In this document: piece by piece, positions 1-8,368 of the stretch | Layout of the letters: every line of letters begins with the position of its first letter | Position numbering within the stretch: the stretch's first letter is position 1 | Origin: Sulfuritalea sp. | GTDB lineage: Bacteria; Pseudomonadota; Gammaproteobacteria; Burkholderiales; Rhodocyclaceae | NCBI GenBank assembly: GCA_030247575.1 | Contig: JAOTRV010000030.1 | Location: 1 to 51,346, forward strand | Reading direction: 5' to 3' | Length of the DNA stretch: 51,346 nucleotides | Made by a program: the position numbers and the translations under genes | Notes under the pieces: generated by a model | Seen by the model: the letters and a program-made list of their open reading frames with translations, nothing else | Told to the model about the DNA's origin: nothing | Database searches by the model: none

Positions 1-124
1 GTAAGGAGGTGTCCGACCCAGAGAATGCGCTACACTTATCCACAGCCATGCCTATGACAGGCGGCTTTAGCCCCTGGTCAAAATTCAATGCGCACAGCTG
101 GTCAGTTTTAAACGCGCACCGACA
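1..124. mobile_element. End of an IS21-family-like insertion sequence (remnant at window edge)
   Basis: Two imperfect 22-bp direct repeats stand at 74-95 and 98-119. Both begin CTGGTCA and end GCGCAC, and 17 of 22 positions agree. The second runs into a terminal ...CCGACA ending near 124. Closely spaced terminal repeats and a CA end are known features of IS21-family (istAB) elements, where they act as transposase binding sites. No istA or istB coding sequence is visible because the window starts here, so family and boundary are inferred. The neighbouring minus-strand reading frame (108-431) ends inside this segment, consistent with an insertion at about 124/125. Confidence 0.5.
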
Positions 125-431
125 CCCATTCAAGTGGAGCTCCAACCGGCACGGCCGCCGTCAGTCGAAATCCTGGGATGAATTGCCTGGCGATCCGAAA
201 GACCAGCATTTCCCATTTGTACGGGTTGTCCTGGTCCAACTTGTGATGATCGAGCAGCAGATCGAGCTTGCGGACGATCTCGTCGACGATGCGCCAATTC
301 TCCTTGACCATCGCCTCCTGTACCGCAGGGTGTTCCTCACCCAGAACGTGAGCAATGACGGGGACGTGGACCCGGATCGGATCGGCCAAGGGGCCGGAAT
401 ACGGCGGCGCGGTTGGCTTCTTCTCGGTCAT
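108..431 (-). CDS. Hypothetical protein, C-terminus probably cut by the IS end
   Basis: The frame encodes 107 residues from an ATG at 431. The protein is hydrophilic with an apparent helical stretch (AVQEAMVKENWRIVDEI, LDLLLDHHKLDQ), and I recognise no family. The last five or six residues and the stop lie inside the IS-like segment (1-124), so the original C-terminus was probably longer and the present end comes from the insertion. It lies downstream of the tRNA cluster on the same strand. Codon use resembles the surrounding GC-rich genes. It could be a non-functional fragment. Confidence 0.45.
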   Translation of the reverse strand: MTEKKPTAPPYSGPLADPIRVHVPVIAHVLGEEHPAVQEAMVKENWRIVDEIVRKLDLLLDHHKLDQDNPYKWEMLVFRIARQFIPGFRLTAAVPVGAPLEWVSVRV

Positions 432-462
432 CGACGAAGCCGATCAATTCGCTGAGGAAGGC

Positions 463-547
463 TGGTGCCCGGAACCGGAATCGAACCGGTATGGATTGCT
501 CCGAGGAATTTTAAGTCCCTTGCGTCTACCAATTTCGCCATCCGGGC
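463..547 (-). tRNA. tRNA-Leu (TAA)
   Basis: Read on the minus strand, the acceptor stem GCCCGGA pairs with TCCGGGC. A long variable arm follows the anticodon stem, the TTCGATTCC T-loop is present, and CCA is encoded at 463-465. The anticodon loop contains TTAA, giving anticodon TAA. It is the last of three tRNAs downstream of pgsA, the same Gly-Cys-Leu order found after pgsA in Escherichia coli. Confidence 0.96.
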
Positions 548-626
548 TCATGCTGATTCGATGACCTGGTCTCGAGTGGGTTTTACCCGACAGGTAGCAC
601 GGAGGTAGCACCGGTGCTCAAATTGA

Positions 627-700
627 TGGAGGCGCGACCCGGAATCGAACCGAGGTACACGGCTTTGCAGGCCGCTGCATAACCACTCTGCCATCGCGCC
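627..700 (-). tRNA. tRNA-Cys (GCA)
   Basis: The 74-nt minus-strand cloverleaf has acceptor GGCGCGA pairing with TCGCGCC, discriminator T and encoded CCA at 627-629. The anticodon loop CTGCAAA gives GCA. The D-loop GGTTATG and T-loop TTCGATT are present. It is the middle gene of the Gly-Cys-Leu tRNA cluster. Confidence 0.97.
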
Positions 701-730
701 ACAAACCGCTACCAGACTGCATTTCAACAA

Positions 731-758
731 AAGGGGAAAGCATTGCTGCTTTCCCCTT
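731..758 (-). terminator. Perfect 12-bp hairpin between tRNA-Gly and tRNA-Cys
   Basis: Positions 731-742 and 747-758 form a perfect 12-bp inverted repeat with a 4-nt loop that reads GCAA on the minus strand, a GNRA tetraloop. On the minus strand it is followed by TTTTGTTG. It lies just downstream of tRNA-Gly and about 30 nt upstream of tRNA-Cys. It could be an intrinsic terminator, a partial attenuator with read-through into Cys and Leu, or a processing signal for a polycistronic tRNA precursor. The sequence alone does not decide between these. Confidence 0.5.
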
Positions 759-764
759 GAGATT

Positions 765-840
765 TGGAGCGGGAGAAGAGTCTCGAACTCTCGACCTCAA
801 CCTTGGCAAGGTTGCGCTCTACCAACTGAGCTACTCCCGC
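765..840 (-). tRNA. tRNA-Gly (GCC)
   Basis: The 76-nt minus-strand cloverleaf has acceptor GCGGGAG pairing with CTCCCGC and encoded CCA at 765-767. The anticodon loop TTGCCAA gives GCC. The D-arm AGCTCAGTTGGTAGAGC and the T-loop TTCGAGA are present. It is the first tRNA downstream of pgsA. Confidence 0.97.
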
Positions 841-877
841 AGAACAGGCGCGCATTATAGCGTCCGCATTCGATGTG

Positions 878-1441
878 TCAACGAGTGCGTGCCGAGATTT
901 CCGGCCACGCTTTCCTCAAGTAGTAGACCATCGACCACAGCGTGAGCACGGCGGCAATCCAGAGCGCCCAGGTGCCGAGAAGATGGATGTCGATCGGGCC
1001 GATCGGCGTGTGCCAGAGCAGCATCGGAATCGCCGTCATCTGCGCGATGGTTTTCAGTTTTCCGATCAGGGAAACGGCGACGCTTTTCGCCGCGCCGATT
1101 TTCGCCATCCATTCGCGCAAGGCCGAGATCGCAATCTCGCGACCGATGATGATGAACGCCAGCATGACATCGGCACGATCCAGCCGCACCAGCACCACCA
1201 ACGCCGCCGCCACCATCAACTTGTCCGCCACCGGATCGAGGAAGGCACCGAAGGCCGAGGTCTGGTTCAGTTTGCGCGCCAGCCAGCCGTCGATCCAGTC
1301 GGTAACGGCGGCGACCAGAAAGGCGCCCGTCGCCACAAGGTTTTGCTCGGCGACAGTCAGCGGCAGGTAGTAGACGCCCACCACCAGCGGAATGAGGAGA
1401 ATGCGCGCCCAGGTCAGCAGGTTCGGAATGTTCAGCGGCAT
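878..1441 (-). CDS. pgsA: CDP-diacylglycerol--glycerol-3-phosphate 3-phosphatidyltransferase
   Basis: PgsA makes phosphatidylglycerophosphate from CDP-diacylglycerol and sn-glycerol 3-phosphate, the committed step to phosphatidylglycerol and cardiolipin, at the inner membrane. The 187-residue protein carries the complete CDP-alcohol phosphotransferase signature: D48, D51, G52, A55, R56, G65, D69 and D73 (TDWIDGWLAR then FGAFLDPVADK). Several hydrophobic segments fit a polytopic enzyme, and the length is normal for the family. The ATG at 1441 lies one base beyond the uvrC stop, so the two genes are almost certainly co-transcribed, with the tRNA genes downstream. Confidence 0.97.
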   Translation of the reverse strand: MPLNIPNLLTWARILLIPLVVGVYYLPLTVAEQNLVATGAFLVAAVTDWIDGWLARKLNQTSAFGAFLDPVADKLMVAAALVVLVRLDRADVMLAFIIIGREIAISALREWMAKIGAAKSVAVSLIGKLKTIAQMTAIPMLLWHTPIGPIDIHLLGTWALWIAAVLTLWSMVYYLRKAWPEISARTR

Positions 1442-1442
1442 G

Positions 1443-3269
1443 TCATCTCAGGGATTTGTGTATTTCTTCCGCCAGGCGCCGCGAGATTCCGTCGACGCGA
1501 CACAGATCCTCGATGGTAGCCGCCCTTACGCCATCCAGGCCGCCGAACTGCGCCAGCAGCTTCTTGCGCCGCGCCGGCCCGACACCCGCCACGTCTTCCA
1601 GTTTCGAACGTCCGCGCGCCTTGGCCCGCCGCGCGCGATGGCCGACGATGGCGAAGCGGTGCGCCTCGTCGCGAATTTCCTGAATCAGGTGAAAGCCCGC
1701 GTGGTCCATGCCCAATTGTAGCGGCAGCTCATGCGGCCCGGCCGGTCCATGGACGAATAGTGTTTCCAGGCCCGGCTTGCGCTCCTCGCCCTTGGCGACG
1801 CCGATGCTGGCCAGATGATCCAGACCCAGTTCGGCGAACACTTCCCGCGCCACCCGGTGCTGGCCCTTGCCGCCGTCGATCAGCACCAGGTCGGGCGCCG
1901 CCGTCTCGCCGGTGGCGACTTTCTCGTAGCGCCGCGTCAGCGCCTGGCGCATCGCGGCGTAGTCGTCGCCGGGCTGGATGCCCTCGATGTTGAAGCGGCG
2001 GTAGTCGCTTTTCTTCATCGCGCCATCGACGCAGACCACGCAGGACGCCACGGTGCTCTCGCCCATGGTGTGGCTGATGTCGAAGCATTCGATGCGGCGC
2101 GGCGGCTCCGGCAGGTCGAGCGCCCCCTGCAAAGCCGTCAGGCGCCCGCTGCTGCGGGTTTTGGCCTGCCAGCGGGCCTGCACCGCCAGCCGCGCGTTGG
2201 TCATCGCCATCTCGACCCAGGCGCGCTCCATCTCGTTCCTCGGCGGCCCCGCATTCACGCCATCGGGCAAGTCCTCGGCCGGCCACGGGCTCAGGATCAG
2301 CCGCGCCGGCGCCGGCTGCTCCACATAGTGCTGGGCGATGAAGGCCGCCAAGCCTTCGGCCGGCTCCGCCTCGGCCGCCGCCTGCGGAAAGTAGGCTCGA
2401 TCGCCCAAATGCAGGCCGCCGCGCACCATGGCCAGATTGACGCACAGGCTGCCGCGCTCGACCACGGCGGCAATGATGTCGACATCGGCATCGCGGGTCG
2501 AGCTGACGTACTGCCGGTGCAGCACGGCCTGCAGCGCCCGGATCTGGTCGCGCAAGGCGGCGGCCTCCTCGAAGTGCAGCTCCTGCGCTGCGGCCTCCAT
2601 CTGTGCGGTCAGGCCCTCGATCACCTCCGAGTGTCGGCCGCGCAGGAACAGTTCCGCCAGACGCACGTCGGCCGTATAGTCCTGCTTCGACACGAGGCCC
2701 ACACAAGGCGCCTTGCAGCGCTTGATCTGGTGCATCAGGCAGGGCCGCGAGCGATTCGCGAACACCGACTCCTCGCAAGTACGCAGCAGGAATGTCTTCT
2801 GGATCAGCTGGATGCTCTCGCGCACCGCCAGTCCGTTGGGAAAGGGCCCGAAGTACTGCGACTTCTTCTCGAAAGGCCCGCGATGGTAGAACAGGCGCGG
2901 GAACTCTCCACCAGAAAGCCCGATATAGGGATAGGACTTGTCGTCGCGGAACAGGATGTTGTACTTCGGCGCCAGCTTCTTGATCAGGGTATTTTCAAGG
3001 ATCAGCGCCTCGGCCTCGGATCGCGTCGCCGTCACTTCCATGGCCGCCACCTGCTGCAGCATCAGCGCGATGCGCGGGCTGTGGCCGGTCTTCTGGAAGT
3101 AGGACGAGACGCGCTTCTTGAGGTTCTTCGCCTTGCCGACATACAGCACGGCAGCATCTGCGTCGAGCATGCGATACACGCCCGGCGCCTCTGTCAGGGT
3201 CGCCAGGAATTCCTTCGATTCGAAAGTTGGCTTAGGCGTCAAGCTCGTCACGGATCTTGCGGAAGACAT
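1443..3269 (-). CDS. uvrC: Excinuclease ABC subunit C
   Basis: UvrC is the incising nuclease of nucleotide excision repair: it joins the UvrB-DNA complex and cuts on both sides of the lesion. The 608-residue protein matches the family length. The GIY-YIG domain is at the N-terminus ([18 protein letters not shown]), a UVR/UvrB-binding segment lies near the middle ([16 protein letters not shown]), the RNase-H-like endonuclease domain follows ([19 protein letters not shown]), and helix-hairpin-helix repeats close the protein ([26 protein letters not shown]). The ATG at 3269 makes a 38-bp overlap with the glycosylase gene upstream. A slightly later start is possible because the first 14 or so residues are not typical of the family. 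Confidence 0.96.
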   Translation of the reverse strand: MSSARSVTSLTPKPTFESKEFLATLTEAPGVYRMLDADAAVLYVGKAKNLKKRVSSYFQKTGHSPRIALMLQQVAAMEVTATRSEAEALILENTLIKKLAPKYNILFRDDKSYPYIGLSGGEFPRLFYHRGPFEKKSQYFGPFPNGLAVRESIQLIQKTFLLRTCEESVFANRSRPCLMHQIKRCKAPCVGLVSKQDYTADVRLAELFLRGRHSEVIEGLTAQMEAAAQELHFEEAAALRDQIRALQAVLHRQYVSSTRDADVDIIAAVVERGSLCVNLAMVRGGLHLGDRAYFPQAAAEAEPAEGLAAFIAQHYVEQPAPARLILSPWPAEDLPDGVNAGPPRNEMERAWVEMAMTNARLAVQARWQAKTRSSGRLTALQGALDLPEPPRRIECFDISHTMGESTVASCVVCVDGAMKKSDYRRFNIEGIQPGDDYAAMRQALTRRYEKVATGETAAPDLVLIDGGKGQHRVAREVFAELGLDHLASIGVAKGEERKPGLETLFVHGPAGPHELPLQLGMDHAGFHLIQEIRDEAHRFAIVGHRARRAKARGRSKLEDVAGVGPARRKKLLAQFGGLDGVRAATIEDLCRVDGISRRLAEEIHKSLR

Positions 3270-3861
3270 CCTGAAAGTCGACGCTGGTGAGACGGCGAGT
3301 TTGCGTGTTGTAGCGGCTGCAATGGTAGCTGTCGATCAATATCTGTCCGTCCGGAAGAACATGGCGCGCGCCGTGGCCGAAGACCAGCGCCGACTGCTTG
3401 AGCCCGAGCGCCATCAGCACCGCTTTGTGCGCCACCAGTCCAAGCGCCAGGATCACGCGCACATCGGGAGATGCCTGCAACTCGGCCGCCAGATAGTGGT
3501 TGCAGGTCCTGATCTCGGCCGGCTCGGGCTTGTTCTCCGGCGGCAGGCATTTCACGGCGTTGGTGATGCGGCAATCGGCAAGCCGCAAGTCGTCGTCGGC
3601 GGCAATCGACACCGGCTTCGAGCCGAAGCCGAAGGCATGCAGGGTTTCGTAGAGCAGGATGCCGGCATAGTCGCCGGTGAAGGGTCGCCCCGTGCGGTTG
3701 GCGCCATGCATGCCGGGCGCGAGGCCCACGATCAGCAGGCGGGCCCGCGGATCGCCGAAGGGCAGCACCGGGCGCGCGTGATAGTCGGGGTTGCGGCCGC
3801 GCACCTCGGCGAGAAATCCGGCGAGCCGCGGGCAATCGGTACAACGTAGAAGTGCAGTCAT
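3232..3861 (-). CDS. Type-5 (UdgB-like) uracil-DNA glycosylase with Fe-S cluster
   Basis: This enzyme should excise uracil and related deaminated bases from DNA. The chosen ATG at 3861 gives 209 residues; the frame is open further upstream, but that part is not homologous-looking and would run into earP. Motif A reads [19 protein letters not shown] at about 46-64, diagnostic of the UdgB-like branch, and the C-terminal motif is SYHCSRYN. Cys7, Cys10, Cys105 and Cys120 are spaced as in the 4Fe-4S binding set of family 4/5 glycosylases. Its 3' end overlaps uvrC, placing two DNA-repair genes in one transcription unit. It is divergent from earP with only 22 bp between the starts. Confidence 0.9.
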   Translation of the reverse strand: MTALLRCTDCPRLAGFLAEVRGRNPDYHARPVLPFGDPRARLLIVGLAPGMHGANRTGRPFTGDYAGILLYETLHAFGFGSKPVSIAADDDLRLADCRITNAVKCLPPENKPEPAEIRTCNHYLAAELQASPDVRVILALGLVAHKAVLMALGLKQSALVFGHGARHVLPDGQILIDSYHCSRYNTQTRRLTSVDFQDVFRKIRDELDA

Positions 3862-3883
3862 TGGGCTAGGATACCGCCTCGCC

Positions 3884-4945
3884 ATGACGAACAATCCAAT
3901 CCGCTGCGACATTTTCTGCGCCGTCGTCGACAACTTCGGCGATGCCGGCGTCTGCTGGCGTCTGGCGCGCCAATTGGCCGGCGAGCACGGCTGGCAGGTA
4001 CGGCTGTGGATCGACGATCCGGCGCCCTTGCAGCGCATGGCGCCGGATCTCGCGGCCGACCGGGTGAATGTCCGCATCTGGCCGACGCTGTGGCCCGCTC
4101 CCTGGCTTGCGGCCGACTGCGCCGACGTCGTGATCGAGGCCTTCGCCTGCGAGCCGCCACTGCCTTACGTCGAAGCCATGGCGACGCGCGCCCGGCGGCC
4201 CGTGTGGCTCAACCTCGAATATCTCTCGGCCGAAGCCTGGGTCGCCGGCTGCCATGGCCTGAGGTCGCCCCATCCGCGCCTGCCGCTGGTCAAATACTTC
4301 TTATTCCCCGGCTTCGAGGAAACCACCGGCGGGCTGCTGCGCGAACGCGACTACGACGAGCGCCGCAGCCGCTTCGACGCAGCGGCCTTCCGCGCCGAAT
4401 TCGGCCTGCCGCCGCGCGCCGCGAAAGAACTGGTGATTTCGCTGTTCAGCTACGAAAACCCGGCGCTGCCGGAACTGCTGCAGGCCTGGGCCGCGGCGGC
4501 GACCCCGGACCGCCCGATTACCGTGCTGCGGCCGGGCTCCAGCGAGGCGCCCCGCGTAGACGGCGGTCTGCGCCTGCATCCCCTGCCCTTCCTGCCCCAG
4601 CCTCGCTACGACGAGGTGCTCTGGGCCGGCGACCTGAATTTTGTCCGGGGCGAGGATTCCTTCGTCCGCGCCCAGTGGGCTGCCAAGCCCTTCGTCTGGC
4701 AGATCTATCCGCAGTCCGAAAACACCCACCTAGTGAAACTTGAAGCCTTTCTAGCCACCCACCCCGCCGGAGCGCAACTGCGGGCGTTCTGGCTGGCCTG
4801 GAACAGCGCCGGACCGCTCGACTGGCAAGGCTTTGCCGCACGCCTGCCCGTCCTGCGTGCGCCGATGCGGCAATGGGCACAGACGCTCGCAGCCCGCCCC
4901 GATCTTGCCGGCAAGCTTGTGAAGTTCTGCCGTGAAAGTCTATAA
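3884..4945 (+). CDS. earP: EF-P arginine-32 rhamnosyltransferase
   Basis: EarP transfers rhamnose from dTDP-beta-L-rhamnose to Arg32 of elongation factor P, activating EF-P for rescue of ribosomes stalled at polyproline. The 353-residue protein starts MTNNPIRCDIFCAVVDNFGDAG, the conserved EarP opening with the Asp of the NFGDAGVCWRLARQL segment. The conserved RGEDSFVRAQWA and PFVWQIYPQ segments of the nucleotide-sugar site are in the C-terminal half. Its partner efp follows 37 bp downstream, and that EF-P has Arg at position 32. The start at 3884 avoids overlap with the divergent glycosylase gene. Confidence 0.96.
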   Translation: MTNNPIRCDIFCAVVDNFGDAGVCWRLARQLAGEHGWQVRLWIDDPAPLQRMAPDLAADRVNVRIWPTLWPAPWLAADCADVVIEAFACEPPLPYVEAMATRARRPVWLNLEYLSAEAWVAGCHGLRSPHPRLPLVKYFLFPGFEETTGGLLRERDYDERRSRFDAAAFRAEFGLPPRAAKELVISLFSYENPALPELLQAWAAAATPDRPITVLRPGSSEAPRVDGGLRLHPLPFLPQPRYDEVLWAGDLNFVRGEDSFVRAQWAAKPFVWQIYPQSENTHLVKLEAFLATHPAGAQLRAFWLAWNSAGPLDWQGFAARLPVLRAPMRQWAQTLAARPDLAGKLVKFCRESL

Positions 4946-4946
4946 T
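4917..4946 (+). promoter_or_regulatory. Candidate sigma-70 promoter for efp
   Basis: TTGTGA at 4917-4922 and a perfect TATAAT at 4941-4946 are separated by 18 bp and overlap the earP stop codon. The efp start codon lies about 36 bp further on, with AGGAAA upstream of it. Efp may therefore be expressed at a higher level than earP from its own promoter. The boxes are seen directly; activity is inferred. Confidence 0.55.
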
Positions 4947-4982
4947 GGCGGGTTTTAAATTTCCGCCCCAGGAAACATAGCC

Positions 4983-5540
4983 ATGAAAACCGCCCAGGAA
5001 CTCCGCGCCGGCAACGTCATTATGGTCGGCAACGACCCCCTCGTCGTGCAAAAAGCCGAATACAGCAAAGGTGGCCGCAGTTCCGCGGTCGTCAAGTTCA
5101 AATTCAAGAACCTGCTCACGGACGCCGCATCGGAAGCCATCTACAAGGCCGACGACAAGTTCGAGCAGGTGGTGCCCGACCGCAAGGAATGCACCTATTC
5201 CTATTTCGCCGATCCCATGTATGTCTTCATGGATGCCGAGTACAACCAGTACGAAGTCGAAGGCGAGAACATGGGCGACGCGGTCAACTATCTCGAAGAC
5301 GGCATGCCGGTCGAAGTGGTGTTCTACGACGGCAAGGCCATTTCGGTCGAACTGCCCAACAGCGTCGTGCGTGAAGTGATCTACACCGAGCCCGCGGTCA
5401 AGGGCGACACCTCGGGCAAGGTCATGAAGCCGGCCAAGATCAGCACCGGCATGGAACTGCCCGTGCCGCTGTTCGTCGAGATCGGCAACAAGATCGAAAT
5501 CGACACGCGCACCGGCGAGTACAAGAACCGCGTCAAGTAA
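4983..5540 (+). CDS. efp: Elongation factor P
   Basis: EF-P binds between the ribosomal P and E sites and stimulates peptide-bond formation at consecutive prolines. The 185-residue length is standard. The N-terminal KOW-like domain carries the modification loop YSKGGRSS with Arg32 at its tip, so modification should be rhamnosylation by the adjacent EarP rather than lysylation by EpmA. Two OB-type domains follow and end with the family signature region [20 protein letters not shown]. The gene has a probable promoter inside the end of earP and a stem-loop after its stop. Confidence 0.98.
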   Translation: MKTAQELRAGNVIMVGNDPLVVQKAEYSKGGRSSAVVKFKFKNLLTDAASEAIYKADDKFEQVVPDRKECTYSYFADPMYVFMDAEYNQYEVEGENMGDAVNYLEDGMPVEVVFYDGKAISVELPNSVVREVIYTEPAVKGDTSGKVMKPAKISTGMELPVPLFVEIGNKIEIDTRTGEYKNRVK

Positions 5541-5564
5541 TCGCGGCTCATTTCGGCAAAGCAA

Positions 5565-5584
5565 CGGGCAGCTCAGGCTGCCCG
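5565..5584. terminator. Hairpin between convergent efp and ABC-importer genes
   Basis: An 8-bp GC-rich inverted repeat (CGGGCAGC / GCTGCCCG) surrounds the loop TCAG. It begins 24 bp after the efp stop, between convergent transcription units, so it may serve both directions. The T-tracts are weak (CTGTCGTTT on the plus side, TTGCTTT on the minus side). Confidence 0.5.
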
Positions 5585-5598
5585 CTGTCGTTTACGGC

Positions 5599-6561
5599 TC
5601 ATGAAGGATGATGACAGGCAACCAGGTGCCCTGCGCCAATTTCGCACAACTCGGGTTGCTGCACGGCACAGTCCTCCCTGGCGCGCGGGCAGCGCGCACG
5701 AAAACTGCAACCCTCGATCGAATCCATTGGCGAAAAAGGCTCGCCGGGCAGCAAGTCGCTTGCCGCCGGACGATGCTTCGGGTCCAGCCTCGGAATGGCC
5801 GCGAGCAATGCCCGGCTATACGGATGGCGCGGCGCGCTGAACAGGGCGCCGACCGGCGCCACTTCGCACAGCTTGCCCAGATACATCACCGCGACCCGAT
5901 CGCAGAGGTGCCGGACGATGGCCAAATCGTGGGAAATGAACAACAGGGAAAGCCCGCGCGTCTGTTGCACTTCGCGCAGCAGGTTGATGATCTGCGCCTG
6001 AATCGACACATCCAGCGATGACACGGGCTCGTCGCAGACAAGCAGCCGCGGTTCCGTCATCAATGCGCGCGCAATGCTGACCCGCTGGCACTGGCCACCG
6101 GAGAGCTGCGACGGACGCCGTTCGTAGAACTGCAGCGGATCGAGGCCGACAGCCGCCATCATCTCCCTGGCCAATCGCGTCCGCTCGGCCGCGTCATGGC
6201 GCCCTAGGGTCCGCAGCGGCGCCTCGATAGCCCTGCCTATCGTCCGCAACGGATTCAGGGAAGCAGCCGGGTTCTGGAAAATCATCTGGAAGCGCGGCCG
6301 CAAGCTGCGCAGATTTGCGGCATCGAGCGCCGTCAGCTTCTCTCCATCGAGCGCAACCGTGCCCGAGGTCGGGCGCGGGAGCTGCATGATGGCCCGGGCC
6401 AGGGACGATTTTCCGCAGCCCGACTCGCCCACCAGCCCGAGCGCTTCTCCCCTGGCCAGATCGAAACTGACGTCGGCGACGGCACGAACGCGGCCCCGGT
6501 TGCCGGCCGGAAATTCGACCGCGAGGTTTTCGACGCGCAGCAGCGTGTCGGCATCGTTCAT
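5599..6561 (-). CDS. Oligopeptide/dipeptide-type ABC importer ATPase (second, OppF/DppF-like)
   Basis: This is one of two nucleotide-binding subunits of the adjacent importer, working at the cytoplasmic face of the inner membrane. The 320-residue protein has Walker A GESGCGKSS, Q-loop IFQNP, signature LSGGQCQRV, Walker B LLVCDEPVSSLD and the switch histidine in FISHDL. It ends with the oligopeptide/dipeptide-type C-terminal extension (HPYSRALLAAIP and a Cys-containing GCSFRARCP segment, seen in the family with a 4Fe-4S site). The ATG at 6561 overlaps the previous stop by 4 bp, so the two ATPases are translationally coupled. The frame is open much further upstream, but only from this ATG does it match the family. 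Confidence 0.93.
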   Translation of the reverse strand: MNDADTLLRVENLAVEFPAGNRGRVRAVADVSFDLARGEALGLVGESGCGKSSLARAIMQLPRPTSGTVALDGEKLTALDAANLRSLRPRFQMIFQNPAASLNPLRTIGRAIEAPLRTLGRHDAAERTRLAREMMAAVGLDPLQFYERRPSQLSGGQCQRVSIARALMTEPRLLVCDEPVSSLDVSIQAQIINLLREVQQTRGLSLLFISHDLAIVRHLCDRVAVMYLGKLCEVAPVGALFSAPRHPYSRALLAAIPRLDPKHRPAASDLLPGEPFSPMDSIEGCSFRARCPRAREDCAVQQPELCEIGAGHLVACHHPS

Positions 6562-7550
6562 GCGGTCGCCCCCACGGCACACGGGAACCAGCAGGCATAG
6601 CGGTGCCGCGCATGGCCATCGCTGACAAGCATCGGGGCTTGGTCGCTGCAGCGCTCTTCGGCACGTGCGCAGCGCGGCGCGAAGCTGCATCCACCGGGCA
6701 GCGCAGCCAGATCCGGCGACTGTCCGCCGATGGCCGTCAGCATCGCCTGTGCCGGATCGTCGAGGCGGGGGATGGCATCGAACAGCGCGCGGGTGTAGCG
6801 CATCCGCATGCGGGCGAAGAGCTCGGCGGTCGGCGCCTGTTCGACGACCCGCCCGGCATACATCACGGCGGTCTCGTGCGCCCGTCCCGCCACCACCCCG
6901 AGGTTGTGGCTCACCAGGATCATCGCCATGTTGCGCTCTCGCTGCAGGCGCGCGAGCAGGTCGAGGATCTCCGCCTGCACGGTCACGTCGAGCGCCGTGG
7001 TCGGCTCGTCGGCGATCAGCAACTGCGGCTCGCAGGCGAGCGCGATCGCAATCACCACCCGCTGCCGCATGCCGCCGGACAACTGATGCGGATAGCAGTC
7101 GATCCGCGTTTCGGCCTGCGCGATACCCACCGCGCGCAGCAACTCGATGCTGCGTTCCCGCGCCTGGACCCGGGTCATTCCCAAGTGATGTCGCATCGGC
7201 TCGGCAATTTGCCGGCCTATCTTCATCACCGGATTGAGGGCGGACAGCGGGTCCTGCAACACCATGCCGATCCGCCTGCCGCACAGCCCGGCCCGTTCGC
7301 TTGCTTTGAGCACCCCCAGATCCTGCCCGGCGAACACGATCCGCCCCGGTGCCGGCAGCCGCGCGCGGCCGGGCAGGAGTCCCATGATGGCGCGGCAGAG
7401 CATGCTCTTGCCGCTGCCCGATTCGCCGACGAGGGCCAGGGTCTGCCCCCGTTGCAGCGTGAAGGAAACCTCGTCGACGGCGCGCACGATGCGATCGCCG
7501 CAAGGCAGATGCACCGACAGCTTGTCGACTACGAGGAGAGGCTCGCTCAC
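6558..7550 (-). CDS. Oligopeptide/dipeptide-type ABC importer ATPase (first, OppD/DppD-like)
   Basis: The 330-residue nucleotide-binding subunit has Walker [11 protein letters not shown]-loop VLQDP, signature LSGGMRQRV, Walker [13 protein letters not shown] and switch-region VSHNLG. The C-terminal oligopeptide-type extension includes [11 protein letters not shown] and the Cys cluster [15 protein letters not shown]. The start is a GTG at 7550 overlapping the upstream permease stop by 4 bp (GTGA), which also fits the family N-terminus ([12 protein letters not shown]). The order permease-permease-ATPase-ATPase is the classic one for Dpp/Opp systems. Substrate cannot be read from the ATPase. Confidence 0.92.
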   Translation of the reverse strand: MSEPLLVVDKLSVHLPCGDRIVRAVDEVSFTLQRGQTLALVGESGSGKSMLCRAIMGLLPGRARLPAPGRIVFAGQDLGVLKASERAGLCGRRIGMVLQDPLSALNPVMKIGRQIAEPMRHHLGMTRVQARERSIELLRAVGIAQAETRIDCYPHQLSGGMRQRVVIAIALACEPQLLIADEPTTALDVTVQAEILDLLARLQRERNMAMILVSHNLGVVAGRAHETAVMYAGRVVEQAPTAELFARMRMRYTRALFDAIPRLDDPAQAMLTAIGGQSPDLAALPGGCSFAPRCARAEERCSDQAPMLVSDGHARHRYACWFPCAVGATA

Positions 7551-8368
7551 AACTGACTTTCCCGGACATCGAGCCAGCCGCGCATGCGGTCGCCGATCAG
7601 GTTGACGGCAAGGACGGTGAGGAACATCACCGCGGCGGGGATCATGCTGACATGGGGATGTTCGGCGAGGACATCCCGTCCCTCGGCGATCATGCCGCCC
7701 CAGCTCGGCATCGGCGAGGCAACGCTCAACCCGAGAAAGCCGAGGCTGCCCTCGGCAACGATGACCAGCCCGGTCATCACCAGCATGTAGACCAGCATCG
7801 GCATCAGAACGTTGGGCAGGATTTCCCGGAGGATGATCGCAGCGTCGTTGGCGCCGGCGGCACGTGCCGCCAGGATGAACTCGCGCTCCGCGATGCGGAT
7901 CGTCAGCGCCCGCACGATGAGCGCAAGCGAGGGAGCGATGACGATGCCGAGCGACAGCGTCAGGCTGAACAGCGAAGAGCCGAAGACGAAGGCGACGACC
8001 AGAAGCAGCACCAGCCGGGGAAATGCCAGCAGCGTGTCGATGACGACGACGATCAGCGCATCGATCGTCCCGCGATAGAAACCCGCCAGTATCCCGAGCA
8101 GGCCGCCCGCGAGCAGGCCGATGCAGGGGGCAAGAAAGCCGACGAACAGCGAAACGCGCGCACCGAACAGCAGGCGCGCCGCAATGTCCCGTCCCAGATT
8201 GTCGGTGCCCAGCAGGTGGCCACCGTCGCCGGGCTTTGCAGTGAGGCGGACCCAGTCGATCTGGTCGGGCGCAGGCAGCGGCCACCATGCCGCGCTGACA
8301 GCGAGGACGGCCACCAGTGCCAGCCAGGCCACCGCCAGCCAGAAAACGCCCCCGGCCTTTCTATCCAC
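7547..8368 (-). CDS. Oligopeptide/dipeptide-type ABC importer permease (DppC/OppC-like)
   Basis: The 273-residue inner-membrane permease opens with one transmembrane segment, then the family segment HLLGTDNLGRDIAARLLFGAR, then about five more membrane segments. The EAA loop region is EREFILAARAAGANDAAIILREILPN. The start is taken as a GTG at 8368, overlapping the upstream permease stop by 8 bp. An ATG at 8419 would add 17 residues of low-complexity sequence and a 59-bp overlap. It forms a heterodimeric channel with the next gene upstream. Confidence 0.88.
   Translation of the reverse strand: MDRKAGGVFWLAVAWLALVAVLAVSAAWWPLPAPDQIDWVRLTAKPGDGGHLLGTDNLGRDIAARLLFGARVSLFVGFLAPCIGLLAGGLLGILAGFYRGTIDALIVVVIDTLLAFPRLVLLLVVAFVFGSSLFSLTLSLGIVIAPSLALIVRALTIRIAEREFILAARAAGANDAAIILREILPNVLMPMLVYMLVMTGLVIVAEGSLGFLGLSVASPMPSWGGMIAEGRDVLAEHPHVSMIPAAVMFLTVLAVNLIGDRMRGWLDVRESQL

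Noticed and set aside
9-455. 148-residue open frame on the plus strand
   Set aside because: It spans the IS-like end and lies antisense to the hypothetical gene at 108-431; the protein has no sensible composition or motif.
1815-3290. 491-residue plus-strand open frame antisense to uvrC
   Set aside because: This is a GC-rich shadow frame; uvrC on the other strand has every expected domain.
5599-7569. 656-residue minus-strand open frame
   Set aside because: Only its second half (from ATG 6561) is a real ABC ATPase; the first half is an out-of-frame shadow of the other ATPase, so it is not a fused protein.
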